Positions 12,001-27,000 are shown, counted from the stretch's first letter. The stretch: DNA of 64,000 nucleotides from Liolophura sinensis (GCF_032854445.1 NC_088302.1:3400023-3464022), one strand, 5' to 3'. Translations and numbers: made by a program. Notes: generated from the letters alone by a model not told the origin.

Positions 12001-15000
12001 AGGATTTTTTGTATTACATGTTTTGTAAATCTGTAAATCACCTTTTCATGTGGAATTCTTCAGATTCCATGGGATATGCGAAATTAGAGAAACATGATGT
12101 CATGGCATCCGTATGCTAGGCCCTTTAGTATTAGAGACCAGGTACTCCTCTGTTGTGCCAAGTACATGTACTGTCCCGCTTATTATTACAACTGAAGGCC
12201 GTGCTTTGACATATTCCACTGCCACTTTCTTGTTGGAAATGGCTTATAAAAGTATATCAGACTGGTATAGATTTCATTTAGAAAGGGAATTAAGTAACAG
12301 TATTATTGTTATTAGTTATTAAACTTTCTGAATATAGCACATATTCTAGTGCTGAAAATTGGCTGAGATAAGTGCGGGTTTCGAACCAGCGACCTTAGAG
12401 TTAGGCACCAAATACATGTCAACCACCTAGACCACTCTATACCTGCCTGATATATTCACCTAAGGGAGCTGTGTCACTTCTGATCATCAGAGAGGTAATG
12501 CATGTTCGCCATAAAGTCTACCGGTCAGCTACCTCCTATTTTTGTGGGAGGCCTGTTGGTCGTTTGGTCTAGACAGTAATGACGTATTGCTGGTGATTTG
12601 GTATCTGACTCCAGAATTCGCTGGTTCGAAACCCACAGTGGTCTCAGCCAATTTTCAGCACTAGAATCTGTGCTATATTCAGAAAGTGTAATCCCTAATT
12701 ACGATAATACTGTTATATCAGAATTGTGTTGTAATCAGAAGGAAAACAGCTGATCTAACTCTACGTGTAACTGCTTATGTGTGTGGCAAATTGGTGAACT
12801 AGGAATGGGCCTTCTCGGATGGTAGGAATATCTCACCTTTGATTGGTTATGAGCAAGGTGGCCCGTTCTATTTTCCCTACCTGTTCATGGGCGTTTTTCG
12901 CTTACTTTGAACTGCGATATCTCGTTTATCCAACATCATAAAGTAAAAAGTGATATTTTTTTTTTAACTTTAAATGTGACTCTTTAATGGTACATAAATA
13001 CATTTGACCTAGTGTTGTCTTTTAATTGAAAAATCAGTCAAATATATGGAAAAAAAAGACGTGGTACATAATCCAGGATTATAACACAATGAAAAATCTC
13101 CGTGAACTCATCTGACACCTGAGAAATTGTATTCAGTTTGGAATCAACTCAACATGCCAGTCTACTTTCATTTGTCTGACATTCATGCATCCTCAAAATC
13201 TGAACAGCATTGGTGGTATTTTACTTGTTGTAAGTCATTCTGTAACATTATCTGCGATAAAAACCTATTCTTCCTGCTCTTGAAATGGAGAATCCTCAGA
13301 CCACACCCGATATCTCTTGGATATGGCTGATTTGATCTTTCTGTTAACTCCCTGGGTTCCTTAATAACATGGATACGCTTGGCAACTCAATGATTAGGCT
13401 TTTATTTGTTTGACCCCATGCCGATTAGGCGTAAAACATCGGGAGGCTGTGCCAATATTCACTAGAGTTCAATAATTTGCATCCCTCATCCAGACATACT
13501 TTGCCCGCCTCCTCTAGGGCTGTTGTCGCACAATTCGTCATGGGGGAAGCAGAATCAATAGGGTATCAGTGGGGCGTGAGTTCTCGCATTGATACCTACT
13601 CTCTGTGTGAAAGGCCCTGATTTTGAAGATGTCTAGGAAAGGTGACCTTGGCATAACCTTGTTGCTATGACACTGACCCTTTAAACCAACTTAATGAAAG
13701 TGGGTTAGTTTCATTTCATCATGTAGGCTGGAGGACATTTTCGCTTGTACAGTGTGCATCTGTATTGAAAGTGGAAGGGACTGGAAACTGGCCTTTCATG
13801 CACTCCCAGATTTAATTTGTCACAGAAATGTAAGCTCTTGTGAGAAAAATGTCGAGGCAACTCTAGTGTATAATACTGGCCTTCCAAAGTTTATGTCAGA
13901 GATTTTGGTTGTCAGTCGATGGCTTGTGGTATAATATTGAAGATACTCTCTCCATAAGCCATTAATTGTTCACGATTTACCGGATGAGTTCAGATTTACT
14001 CTGTGGAGATTCTTAGAGACAAAACTGATTTAAAGTAAAGCTTATTACTGAAGCTTATGTATCTCTTACTGGTGGTGAAGTTAAGTCGTATGTGAAACAT
14101 AGGTAATTGTAAACGTCAGTCATTTTAGATCTTCAGGGACACCATTTCCATGCTTGTTGAACAGCGAGATAGTGTAAATGCGCCAATATGTACCTTTGTA
14201 AATAACCCAAGAGCCTTTAAGCTGGCCATCTGGTTGGCAAGTATCTTATTGTGGAATAAGATTTTACCGAAATTGTGGGATCAGATCATGTCTGCATCTT
14301 CATAAGTGATGTAGGATAATATAAACTGAGCCTTAAACTCAGGCCACACTCACCTCTCTGACCATTACATCTCATCAGACTATCTAAATATTGATAAACC
14401 ACAATTTAGCACAGAAAAGTTTCATGACGTGTTCATTTTATACTGTGAGTTTAATAATGATAATAATAATTCATCTTTGTATGTTACATCCAAGGCTGTG
14501 CCTGTCAGAACTCATGACTCCGCAGTCGATCTGCCCTGACCAGTGAGGTAGCATACAATTTCCTTCACCTGGTTATTAATGTATAAACCTGAACTCCGTT
14601 GAATCATTTTAGAGCCTATTAGTGAATAAATAAATAAATAACAAAAGTTAACATTGCTGTTATGCAAGAACTCTTAAATTTGTCATTGGAAATATGTCCG
14701 AAAATGCACATTTTTAGAGGGTAATATATATCATAAATATTTCTCGTGGTGGTGAAACTAGTAAAGACATTAAGCCATATTCATTCATTCATTTTCTGGC
14801 AAGTACCATACAAACAAACCTCAAAAACCCTTTATAAAATTTAAAAGAAGTCTCCAAATCAGGTGAAATGATTATCTTAAATCATGGATGCTTCAATTTT
14901 AGATCAGAACAGCAGTACATAGACAACCAGGTGAAAACTGTAAGCTTTATAATTGAGCATACTGTGTTTCACAGCCAGGTATTTTAGATCAGAACAGTAG

Positions 15001-18000
15001 TACATTGACAACCAGGTGAAAACTGTAAGCTTTATAATTGAGCATACTGTGTTTCACAGCCTGGTATTTTAGATCAGGACAGCAGTACATAGACTACAGG
15101 TGAAAACTGTAAGCTTTATAATTGAGCATACTGTGTTTCACAACCTGGTATTTTAGATCAGAACAGCAGTACATAGACAACCAGGTGAAAACTGTAAGCT
15201 TTATAATTGAGTATACTGTTTTTCACAGCCTGGTATTTTAGATCAGAACAGCAGTACATAGACAACCAGGTGAAAACTGTAAGCTTTATAATTGAGTATA
15301 CTGTTTTTCACAGCCTGGTATTTTAGATCAGATCAGTAGTACATAGACAACCAGGTGAAAACTGTAAGCTTTATAATTGAGCATACTGTTTTTCACAGCC
15401 TGGTATTTTAGATCAGAACAGCAGTACATAGACAACCAGGTGAAAACTGTAAGCTTTATAATTGAGCATACTGTTTTTCACAGCCTGGTATTTTAGATCA
15501 GAACAGCAGTACATAGACAACCAAGTGAAAACTGTAAGCCTTATAATTGAGCATACTGTGTTTCACAGCCTGGTATTTTAGATCATAACAGCAGTACCTA
15601 GACAACCAGGTGAAAAATGTAAGCTTTATAATTGAGCATACTGTGTTTCACAGCCTGGTATTTTAGATCAGAACAGCAGTACATAGACAACCAAGTGAAA
15701 ACTGTAAGCTTTATAATTGAGCGTACTGTTTTTCACAGCCTGGTATTTTAGATCAGAACAGCAGTACATAGACAACCAGGTGAAAACTGTAAGCTTTATA
15801 ATTGAGCATACTGTGTTTCACAGCCTGGTATTTTAGATCAGAACAGCAGTACATAGACAACCAGGTGAAAACTGTAAGCTTTATAATTGAGCGTACTGTT
15901 TTTCACAGCCTGGTATTTTAGATCAGAACAGCAGTACATTGACAACCAAGTGAAAACTGTAAGCTTTATAATTGAGCATACTGTGTTTCACAGCCTGGTA
16001 TTTTAGATCAGAACAGCAGTACATAGACAACCAGGTGAAAACTGTAAGCTTTATAATTGAGCGTACTGTTTTTCACAGCCTGGTATTTTAGATCAGAACA
16101 GCAGTACATAGACAACCAAGTGAAAACTGTAAGCTTTATAATTGAGCATACTGTGTTTCACAGCCTGGTATTTTAGATCAGAACAGCAGTACATAGACAA
16201 CCAGGTGAAAACTGTAAGCTTTATCATTGAGCATACTGTGTTTCACAGCCTGGTAGTTTAGATCAGAACAGTAGTACATAGACAACCAGGTGAAAAATGT
16301 AAGCTTTATCATTGAGCATACTGTGTTTCACAGCCTGGTATTTTAGATCAGAACAGCAGTACATAGACAACCAGGTGAAAACTGTAAGCTTTATAATTGA
16401 GCATACTGTGTTTCACAGCCTGGTATTTTAGATCAGAACAGTAGTACATTGACAACCAGGTGAAAACTGTAAGCTTTATAATTGAGCATGCTGTGTTTTA
16501 CAGCCGGGTATTTTAGATCAAAACAGCAGTACTTAGACAACCAGGTGAAAACTGTAAGGTTTACAATTGAACATACTGTGTTTCACAGCCTGGTATTTTA
16601 GATCAGAACAGCAGTACATAGACAACCAGGTGAAAACTGTAAGCTTTATAATTGAGCATACTGTGTTTCACAGCCTGGTATTTTAGATCAGAACAGCAGT
16701 ACATTGACAACCAGGTGAAAACTGTAAGCTTTATCATTGAGCATACTGTGTTTCACAGCCTGGTATTTTAGATCAGAACAGCAGTACATAGACAACCAGG
16801 TGAAAAATGTAAGCTTTATAATTGAGCATACTGTGTTTCACAGCCAGGTATTTTAGATCAGAACAGTAGTACATAGACAACCAGGTGAAAACTGTAAGCT
16901 TTATAATTGAGCATACTGTGTTTCACAGCCTGGTATTTTAGATCAGAACAGTAGTACATAGACAACCAGGTGAAAACTGTAAGCTTTATAATTGAGCATA
17001 CTGTGTTTTACAGCCGGGTATTTTAGATCAAAACAGCAGTACTTAGACAACCAGGTGAAAACTGTAAGGTTTACAATTGAACATACTGTGTTTCACAGCC
17101 TGGTATTTTAGATCAGAACAGCAGTACATAGACAACCAGGTGAAAACTGTAAGCTTTATAATTGAGCATACTGTGTTTCACAGCCTGGTATTTTAGATCA
17201 GAACAGCAGTACATTGACAACCAGGTGAAAACTGTAAGCTTTATCATTGAGCATACTGTGTTTCACAGCCTGGTATTTTAGATCAGAACAGCAGTACATA
17301 GACAACCAGGTGAAAACTGTAAGCTTTATAATTGAGCATGCTGTGTTTCACAGCCGGGTTTTTTAGATCAGAACAGCAGTACATAGACAACCAGGTGAAA
17401 ACTGTAAGCTTTATAATTGAGCATACTGTGTTTCACAGCCTGGTATTTTAGATCAGAACAGCAGTACATAGACAACCAGGTGAAAACTGTAAGCTTTATA
17501 ATTGAGCATACTGTGTTTCACAGCCTGGTATTTTAGATCAGAACAGTAGTACATAGACAACCAGGTGAAAACTGTAAGCTTTATAATTGAGCATACTGTT
17601 TTTCACAGCCTGGTATTTTAGATCAGAACAGTAGTACATAGACAACCAGGTGAAAACCGTAAGCTTTATAATTGAGCGTACTGTTTTTCACAGCCTGGTA
17701 TTTTAGATCAGAACAGCAGTACATAGACAACCAGGTGAAAACTGTAAGCTTTATAATTGAGCATACTGTTTTTCACAGCCTGGTATTTTAGATCAGAACA
17801 GTAGTACATAGACAACCAGGTGAAAACTGTAAGCTTTATAATTGAGCATACTGTGTTTCACAGCCTGGTATTTTGGATCAGAACAGCAGTACATAGACAA
17901 CCAGGTGAAAACTGTAAGCTTTATAATTGAGCATACTGTTTTTCACAGCCTGGTATTTTAGATCAGAACAGCAGTACATAGACAACCAGGTGAAAACTGT

Positions 18001-21000
18001 AAGCTTTACAATTGGGCATACTGTGTTTCACAGCCTTGTGTTTTCATTGTGCCTGCATGTGTTTGCAGTTTATACTGTACAAGCTGTGTTAAATGTCAAT
18101 CAAGTGTATGACTATGAACTAGAATTGCACCATTGTTTTGTGACATGAGTTAATCACTTTGGTAAATCAGTGTCCAATGAGATGAAATCATTGTCATAGC
18201 GTGCATGGCTGTTAAATTGTAAAAACTGTACAAACATTTGGGGAATTCAGGAACAGCATATATAAGGTATACTCTCAGCTTCTCCAGTGAGTAAATTATT
18301 ACTTCTAGTGGATCGTGAGCCCCGCAGAAAGAAAGAGACAGACAGTTGTTATAGCCCCAGATTTGTTCTAGATGGACTTTATCTGACATGTAACACAGTT
18401 GTATACCTAGGGTTATATGCCCCGTGAAGATAGAGATAATCCAATTACCTGGGGTACTTTACTGATCTGACAAAGTTACTTCTGTCCAACCCGTGTAGCC
18501 GAGGGCTTACGATAACTGACCTTATAAGTGACTTGTCTGATAGGACAACAGCAGCAGCACTAATAATGTACCAGTGCTTTGTCAATTGTGACACTGTGAC
18601 ATATGCTTCGGGCCATTTCTTCAAGAAGGCCAAAGCGTGGGCTTCGAATTTCATCTGAAATTAAAATGATACATTGACATTTATATGTCTTGTATAAGAT
18701 ATGTATCCCTGGCACCATCAGCTAAGTTCCTGATCATAGTTTTTGCCAAAGACCATGAGTTGTTCCTTGTTTCTTTTCCAAACCTCCAAGGCCAAATTGA
18801 ATGTTATACACGTAATATAACTGGACCCTTTACGTTTTGTGAGGGTGTGGGTTGTGATCTAGTGGTTAGAGGCACTCTTCTTAGTCACTGATACACACAA
18901 GGTGCGAGCTCAAAGCCAGCCTTGGACAGAGAATTTATATATTCCCTTTGCTCTTAGTCTTAAATCAGAAGTTTTGGTGACTTTAAGCAGTCAGCGCTGT
19001 CATGTGGACATGTAGTCTAACGTTCATCGATGACCGTGTCTATCAACAGCATGTGCATATTTCCAGGTTACATGTATGAGAGTTAAATTGTCAGTAACTT
19101 GCCATTAAGGCCGGTGGTTTACACCAGACACTTCATCGTAAAAGTAAAAAGTCCTTTAGTATGGCATTATAAGCAACAGTCAGATGAGCAGGATTCTGAA
19201 CACTCTCCTTTGTTTCACCCTGGGCAGTCGTCTTTGTCAAGCCTGGTCATTACAATCTCATTTTGTCACTTGATAGTTATGCATGTTTGTCACATCCTGA
19301 ACGTTCTGTGTTGTCTCACCCTGAGCAGTCCTCTTTGTCAAGCCTGGACATTGCAATCCCATTTTGTCACTTGATAGCTATGCATGTTTGTCACATCCTG
19401 AACGTTCTGTGTTGTCTCACCCTGGGCAGTCCTCTTTGTCAAGCCTGGACATTACAATCCCATTTTGTCACTGATAGCTATGCCTGTTTGTCACATCCTG
19501 AACGTTCTGTGTTGTCTCACCCTGAGCAGTACTCTTTGTCAAGCCTGGACATTGCAATCCCATTTTGTCACTTGATAGCTATGCCTGTTTGTCACATCCT
19601 CAACGTTCTGTGTTGTCTCACCCTGGGCAGTACTCTTTGTCAAGCCTGGACATTGCAATCCCATTTTGTCACTGATAGCTATGCATATTTGTCACATCCT
19701 GAACGTTCTGTGTTGTCTCACCCTGAGCAGTCGTCTTTGTCAAGCCTGGACATTACAATCTCATTTTGTCACTTGATAGCTATGCATGTTTGTCACGTCC
19801 TGAACGTTTTGTGTTGTCTCACCCTGATCAGTCCTCTTTGTCAAGCCTGGACATTACAATCTCATTTTGTCACTTGATAGCTATGCCTGTTTGTCACGTC
19901 CTGAACGTTCCGTGTTGTCTCACCCTGATCAGTCCTCTTTGTCAAGCCTGGACATTACAATCCCATTTTGTCACTTGATAGTTATGCCTGTTTGTCACAT
20001 CCTGAACGTTCTGTGTTGTCTCACCCTGATCAGTACTCTTTGTCAAGCCTGGACATTACAATCTCATTTTGTCACTTGATAGTTATGCCTGTTTGTCACG
20101 TCCTGAACGTTCTGTGTTGTCTCACCCTGATCAGTCCTCATGTCAAGCCTGGACATTGCAATCCCATTTTGTCACTGATAGCTATGCCTGTTTGTCACAT
20201 CCTGAACGTTCTGTGTTGTCTCACCCTGAGCAGTCCTCTTTGTCAAGCCTGGACATTACAATCTCATTTTGTCACTTGATAGTTATGCCTGTTTGTCACG
20301 TCCTGAACGTTCTGTGTTGTCTCACCCTGATCAGTCCTCTTTGTCAAGCCTAGACATTGCAATCCCATTTTGTCACTGATAGCTATGCCTGTTTGTCACA
20401 TCCTGAATGTTCTGTGTTGTCTCACCCTGATCAGTCCTCTTTGTCAAGCCTGGACATTACAATCTCATTTTGTCACTTGATAGTTATGCCTGTTTGTCAC
20501 ATCCTGAACGTTCTGTGTTGTCTCACCCTGAGCAGTACTCTTTGTCAAGCCTGGACATTGCAATCCCATTTTGTCACTTGATAGCTATGCCTGTTTGTCA
20601 CATCCTGAACGTTCTGTGTTGTCTCACCCTGATCAGTACTCTTTGTCAAGCCTGGACATTACAATCCCATTTTGTCACTGATAGCTATGCCTGTTTGTCA
20701 CGTCCTGAACGTTCTGTGTTGTCTCACCCTGATCAGTCCTCTTTGTCAAGCCTGGACATTACAATCCCATTTTGTCACTTGATAGTTATGCATGTTTGTC
20801 ACATCCTGAACGTTCTGTGTTGTCTCACCCTGATCAGTCCTCATGTCAAGCCTGGACATTACAATCCCATTTTGTCACTGATAGCTATGCCTGTTTGTCA
20901 CATCCTGAACGTTCTGTGCTGTCTCACCCTGATCAGTCCTCTTTGTCAAGCCTGGACATTACAATCCCATTTTGTCACTTGATAGTTATGCCTGTTTGTC

Positions 21001-24000
21001 ACATCCTGAACGTTCTGTGTTGTCTCACCCTGATCAGTCCTCTTTGTCAAGCCTGGACATTACAATCCCATTTTGTCACTGATAGCTATGCCTCTTTGTC
21101 ACATCCTGAACGTTCTGTGTTGTCTCACCCTGATCAGTACTCTTTGTCAAGCCTGGACATTGCAATCCCATTTTGTCACTGATAGCTATGCATATTTGTC
21201 ACATCCTGAACGTTCTGTGTTGTCTCACCCTGAGCAGTCGTCTTTGTCAAGCCTGGACATTACAATCTCATTTTGTCACTTGATAGCTATGCATGTTTGT
21301 CACGTCCTGAACGTTTTGTGTTGTCTCACCCTGATCAGTCCTCTTTGTCAAGCCTGGACATTACAATCTCATTTTGTCACTTGATAGCTATGCCTGTTTG
21401 TCACATCCTGAACGTTCCGTGTTGTCTCACCCTGATCAGTCCTCTTTGTCAAGCCTGGACATTACAATCCCATTTTGTCACTTGATAGTTATGCCTGTTT
21501 GTCACATCCTGAACGTTCTGTGTTGTCTCACCCTGATCAGTACTCTTTGTCAAGCCTGGACATTACAATCTCATTTTGTCACTTGATAGTTATGCCTGTT
21601 TGTCACGTCCTGAACGTTCTGTGTTGTCTCACCCTGATCAGTCCTCATGTCAAGCCTGGACATTGCAATCCCATTTTGTCACTGATAGCTATGCCTGTTT
21701 GTCACATCCTGAACGTTCTGTGTTGTCTCACCCTGAGCAGTCCTCTTTGTCAAGCCTGGACATTGCAATCCCATTTTGTCACTGATAGCTATGCATATTT
21801 GTCACATCCTGAACGTTCTGTGTTGTCTCACCCTGATCAGTCCTCTTTGTCAAGCCTGGACATTGCAATCCCATTTTGTCACTGATAGCTATGCCTGTTT
21901 GTCACATCCTGAATGTTCTGTGTTGTCTCACCCTGGGCAGTACTCTTTGTCAAGCCTGGACATTACAATCTCATTTTGTCACTTGATAGTTATGCCTGTT
22001 TGTCACATCCTGAACGTTCTGTGTTGTCTCACCCTGAGCAGTACTCTTTGTCAAGCCTGGACATTGCAATCCCATTTTGTCACTTGATAGCTATGCCTGT
22101 TTGTCACATCCTGAACGTTCTGTGTTGTCTCACCCTGATCAGTACTCTTTGTCAAGCCTGGACATTGCAATCCCATTTTGTCACTGATAGCTATGCCTGT
22201 TTGTCACATCCTGAACGTTCTGTGTTGTCTCACCCTGATCAGTACTCTTTGTCAAGCCTGGACATTGCAATCCCATTTTGTCACTGATAGTTATGCCTGT
22301 TTGTCACATCCTGAATGTTCCGTGTTGTCTCACCCTGATCAGTCCTCTTTGTCAAGCCTGGACATTACAATCCCATTTTGTCACTTGATAGCTATGCCTG
22401 TTTGTCACATCCTGAACGTTCTGTGTTGTCTCACCCTGATCAGTCCTCTTTGTCAAGCCTGGACATTACAATCCCATTTTGTCACTTGATAGTTTTGCCT
22501 GTTTGTCACATCCTGAACGTTCTGTGTTGTCTCACCCTGATCAGTCCTCTTTGTCAAGCCTGGACATTACAATCCCATTTTGTCACTTGATAGTTATGCC
22601 TGTTTGTCACATCCTGAACGTTCTGTGTTGTCTCACCCTGATCAGTCCTCTTTGTCAAGCCTGGACATTGCAATTCCATTTTGTCACTGATAGCTATGCA
22701 TGTTTGTCACGTCCTGAACGTTCTGTGTTGTCTCACCCTGAGCAGTACTCTTTGTCAAGCCTGGACATTGCAATCCCATTTTGTCACTGATAGCTATGCC
22801 TATTTGTCACATCCTGAACGTTCTGTGTTGTCTCACCCTGATCAGTCCTCTTTGTCAAGCCTGGACATTACAATCCCATTTTGTCACTTGATAGTTATGC
22901 CTGTTTGTCACATCCTGAACGTTCTGTGTTGTCTCACCCTGATCAGTCCTCTTTGTCAAGCCTGGACATTACAATCCCATTTTGTCACTTGATAGTTATG
23001 CCTGTTTGTCACATCCTGAACGTTCTGTGTTGTCTCACCCTGATCAGTCCTCTTTGTCAAGCCTGGACATTGCAATCCCATTTTGTCACTGATAGCTATG
23101 CATGTTTGTCACATCCTAAACGTTCTGTGTTGTCTCACCCTGAGCAGTACTCTTTGTCAAGCCTGGACATTGCAATCCCATTTTGTCACTGATAGCTATG
23201 CCTGTTTGTCACATCCTGAACGTTCTGTGTTGTCTCACCCTGAGCAGTACTCTTTGTCAAGCCTGGACATTACAATCTCATTTTGTCACTGATAGTTATG
23301 CCTATTTGTCACATCGTGAACGTTCTGTGTTGTCTCACCCTGATCAGTCCTCTTTGTCAAGCCTGGACATTACAATCCCATTTTGTCACTTGATAGTTAT
23401 GCCTGTTTGTCACATCCTGAACGTTCTGTGTTGTCTCACCCTGATCAGTCCTCTTTGTCAAGCCTGGACATTACAATCCCATTTTGTCACTGATAGCTAT
23501 GCCTATTTGTCGTTCTGTGTTGTCTCACCCTGATCAGTCCTCTTTGTCAAGCCTGGACATTGCAATCCCATTTTGTCACTGATAGCTATGCATGTTTGTC
23601 ACATCCTGAACGTTCTGTGTTGTCTCACCCTGAGCAGTACTCTTTGTCAAGCCTGGACATTGCAATCCCATTTTGTCACTGATAGCTATGCCTGTTTGTC
23701 ACATCCTGAACGTTCTGTGTTGTCTCACCCTGAGCAGTACTCTTTGTCAAGCCTGGACATTACAATCCCATTTTGTCACTGATAGCTATGCCTCTTTGTC
23801 ACATCGTGAACGTTCTGTGTTGTCTCACCCTGATCAGTCCTCTTTGTCAAGCCTGGACATTACAGTCCCATTTTGTCACTTGATAGTTATGCCTGTTTGT
23901 CACATCCTGAACGTTCTGTGTTGTCTCACCCTGAGCAGTCCTCTTTGTCAAGCCTGGACATTACAATCCCATTTTGTCACTTGATAGTTATGCCTGTTTG

Positions 24001-27000
24001 TCACATCCTGAACGTTCTGTGTTGTCTCACCCTGAACAGTACTCTTTGTCAAGCCTGGACATTGCAATCCCATTTTGTCACTGATAGCTATGCCTGTTTG
24101 TCACATCCTGAACGTTCTGTGTTGTCTCACCCTGATCAGTCCTCTTTGTCAAGCCTGGACATTACAATCTCATTTTGTCACTTGATGGCTATGCCTGTTT
24201 GTCACATCCTGAACATTCTGTGTTGTCTCACCCTGATCAGTCCTCTTTGTCAAGCCTGGACATTGCAATCCCATTTTGTCACTGATAGCTATGCCTGTTT
24301 GTCACATCCTGAATGTTCTGTGTTGTCTCACCCTGATCAGTCCTCTTTGTCAAGCCTGGACATTGCAATCCCATTTTGTCACTGATAGCTATGCCGGTTT
24401 GTCACATCCTGAACGTTCTGTGTTGTCTCACCCTGATCAGTCCTCTTTGTCAAGCCTGGACATTACAATCCTATTTTGTCACTTGATAGTTATGCCTGTT
24501 TGTCACATCCTGAACGTTCTGTGTTGTCTCACCCTGAGCAGTACTCTTTGTCAAGCCTGGACATTACAATCCTATTTTGTCACTTGATAGTTATGCCTAT
24601 TTGGCACATCCTGAATATTGCAGCCCCATTCATTGACCGTCATTCTGTAATGAACAATTCTTGAGTATGGTGATAAACAGCCATCAAATCAATACATTTT
24701 CATATACATGTATAAGCTATTGTAACAAAGTTTCTGAATTAATTATCTGTGTTGGTAGATTTTGGGTTGAAAAGTAGAACAGTTGTTTCCCTGGTCAGAT
24801 TGGTGACCTCAATTCTACGCCCTTCAGCTACTGTTATTAGGTTGCGTCGATGAAGCGTTAATTCCAGCATATTTGGACACATTGATGGATGTGCACGGGC
24901 ACCACCTAGTCTGGAAAATTCTGCGACAGAAAGTAATGACAACTTTGAGGCCATGTAATCCCCCTCTATAATTGATTAATCTGATAAACTTAAAAAACCA
25001 AAGTTGCATGCCATCTTGAGTATAGGCATATAGTCAAACATTGGCAAAAATGTAATCTTTAATTTCTTGTGTTTTGTATCGATTAAACTACACTCAAGGA
25101 AGTGAACAGTCTCGCAGAAATATTGACCAAAATTTAACCTCCTGTAATCATAGCGAACGGTAGTCATGTTAACCATCGAAGCAGAAACACTAGCTGATTA
25201 AAAACTGGCGGCTGTAAATTTAATCGTGTTTTGACAAATGTTACTTGGCCTTCATTGTCAGGATTGCCGGGCTGCTCATAGCGCCCCAGGCTGGTAGGAG
25301 GGAGCTGATTGGCTCACAAGGCCTTGATTAAGCGCTGACAGGTGGGCTCCTCCAGACGTTGACAAAAGAGTTACTTCCTGTAATACTCGACTCAGTTCGT
25401 GGTATTACTGACATTCTCTCTGCCATTCCCTTCATGCTGCTGTCTGTCAAATCTGAAACAGAAGGCATGTTCCAATACAACTGAATGTGTGTTAATTTTC
25501 TTTTATAATAGGGTAACTCCCACAACTATTGAACTCTATAGCATCTCTTTACTATATAGTGATTCCCGTATCAGCTGTTGAAACTGTAATAGCTTGTAGG
25601 GCAGCGTCTGTAGACATTGGTGAATTTTGTGTGTGTATGTAGAGAGTATATAGTGACCTGCGAGGTCATCATGAGAAGCAGACTGGATCCAGGCTGTTCA
25701 TGTCACATTAGCAATTACACCATTGTAAAAAAAATTGTCATTGGCATGTGATTTTTGTTCATTGGCATGTGATTTTTGTTCATTGGCATATGATTTTTGT
25801 ACATTGGATGTGACTTTTGTACATTGGCATCAGATGCTTGTTCATTGGCATATGATTTTTGTTCATTGGCATGGGTATTTTCTCTTTAAATGTACAATGG
25901 ATGCACAAAGAAAAAACTTAAGTATTGCCCTGGAGGTTTGTAATTTTTTCTCTGTGTAAATACAAGTGGAGACTGAAAGCCCTCGGCCTGAAACAAGAAA
26001 TAGAAAACTGAAATAATCTTTAGTTTTCAACACAATCTCCCTCTAATTCAATACATTTTCCACATTTCATATACAATGCCTTAATACTGTACCATTAAGA
26101 AAAATATTCTTTGTCTTTCCCCTCAGAATGTTCGTTCACTATCTCCTTGATGTTTTCTTCATCCTCAAACCTTTTCCCTCGCAGGTGACCTTGTTGGGTT
26201 GAGCAGTGTGAAGGGGTGCATTGAATTGCAAAAAGAGGACGCCTTCTCAACAATGGCTTGTTGTTCCTTGATCAAAAGGCCAGCATATGTCCCATTTAAT
26301 GTAGGCAGGAAATCAATGAGAAGAATCCCTTCACAATCCTGAAAGATTGTGGCCATGAGCTTGGATGCCGACTTTTGAACTCTGAATCCTCTGCATCAAC
26401 AGCTGTTTGGATTTCGTCGAGTATGGCGTCTGCGCGTGGTAACGATACAAGAGCAAACTTTGTCTGAATTGTCCATGCACAGCTCCAAAAACTCACGAAA
26501 ATTCAACTTGCCTCTGTTTGTCAAGCAGAGTGACCTTTTTCAGTACCCAACGTGCACATATTTTTTGCACATGAAAATGTACCAGCAAAATTTCTCCAAC
26601 TCATTCCTTACTCATCTTAAGAGCTTCAGTCATCTGTCACAACCTCATGCTACAATCTTTTAGCACAAGTTCCTTGACTTTGTCAATGTTTTTGTCAGTC
26701 ACTGCCGTTGATGGGTGGCCAGAACGGCTGTCGTTGTGATTCACTCTCATCCATGCCAGAACAGTTGACACCAGCGTTTCACTGTAGAGTATTGCCTCAA
26801 AAATGTTCTTGAGCATTTTATTTCTCTTCGTGAGGAATTTGATCGCTGTGCGTTGCTCAAGATTGAAGTACATATAGAATGTTGATTCATCAGACATGGT
26901 GATGTTTTAAGTACAACTACTTACATGTATATCGTATACAATGACCACAAGAACCTGTGACTTCTTTTATATATTGATAAGGATCTGATCTAACCAACAA

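Larger units (their letters stand above)
10256..14894. other. Intron sequence with SINE foldback
   Basis: Unique sequence inside the large FOCAD intron. Apart from the foldback at 12296-12727 and a possible SINE tail near 14760, I see no gene or RNA. 13390-13640 is less AT-rich than its surroundings, without a recognisable feature. Confidence 0.6.

Noticed and set aside
12360-12450. A functional tRNA gene
   Set aside because: A and B box-like sequences are present, but the stem pairing and length are not those of a tRNA. It is part of a SINE foldback.
19099-24664. Dozens of overlapping open frames of 60-204 codons across the 101 bp array
   Set aside because: They arise because the repeat unit lacks stops in some frames. 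Frames shift between 100 and 101 bp units, and no splice, start or domain support exists.
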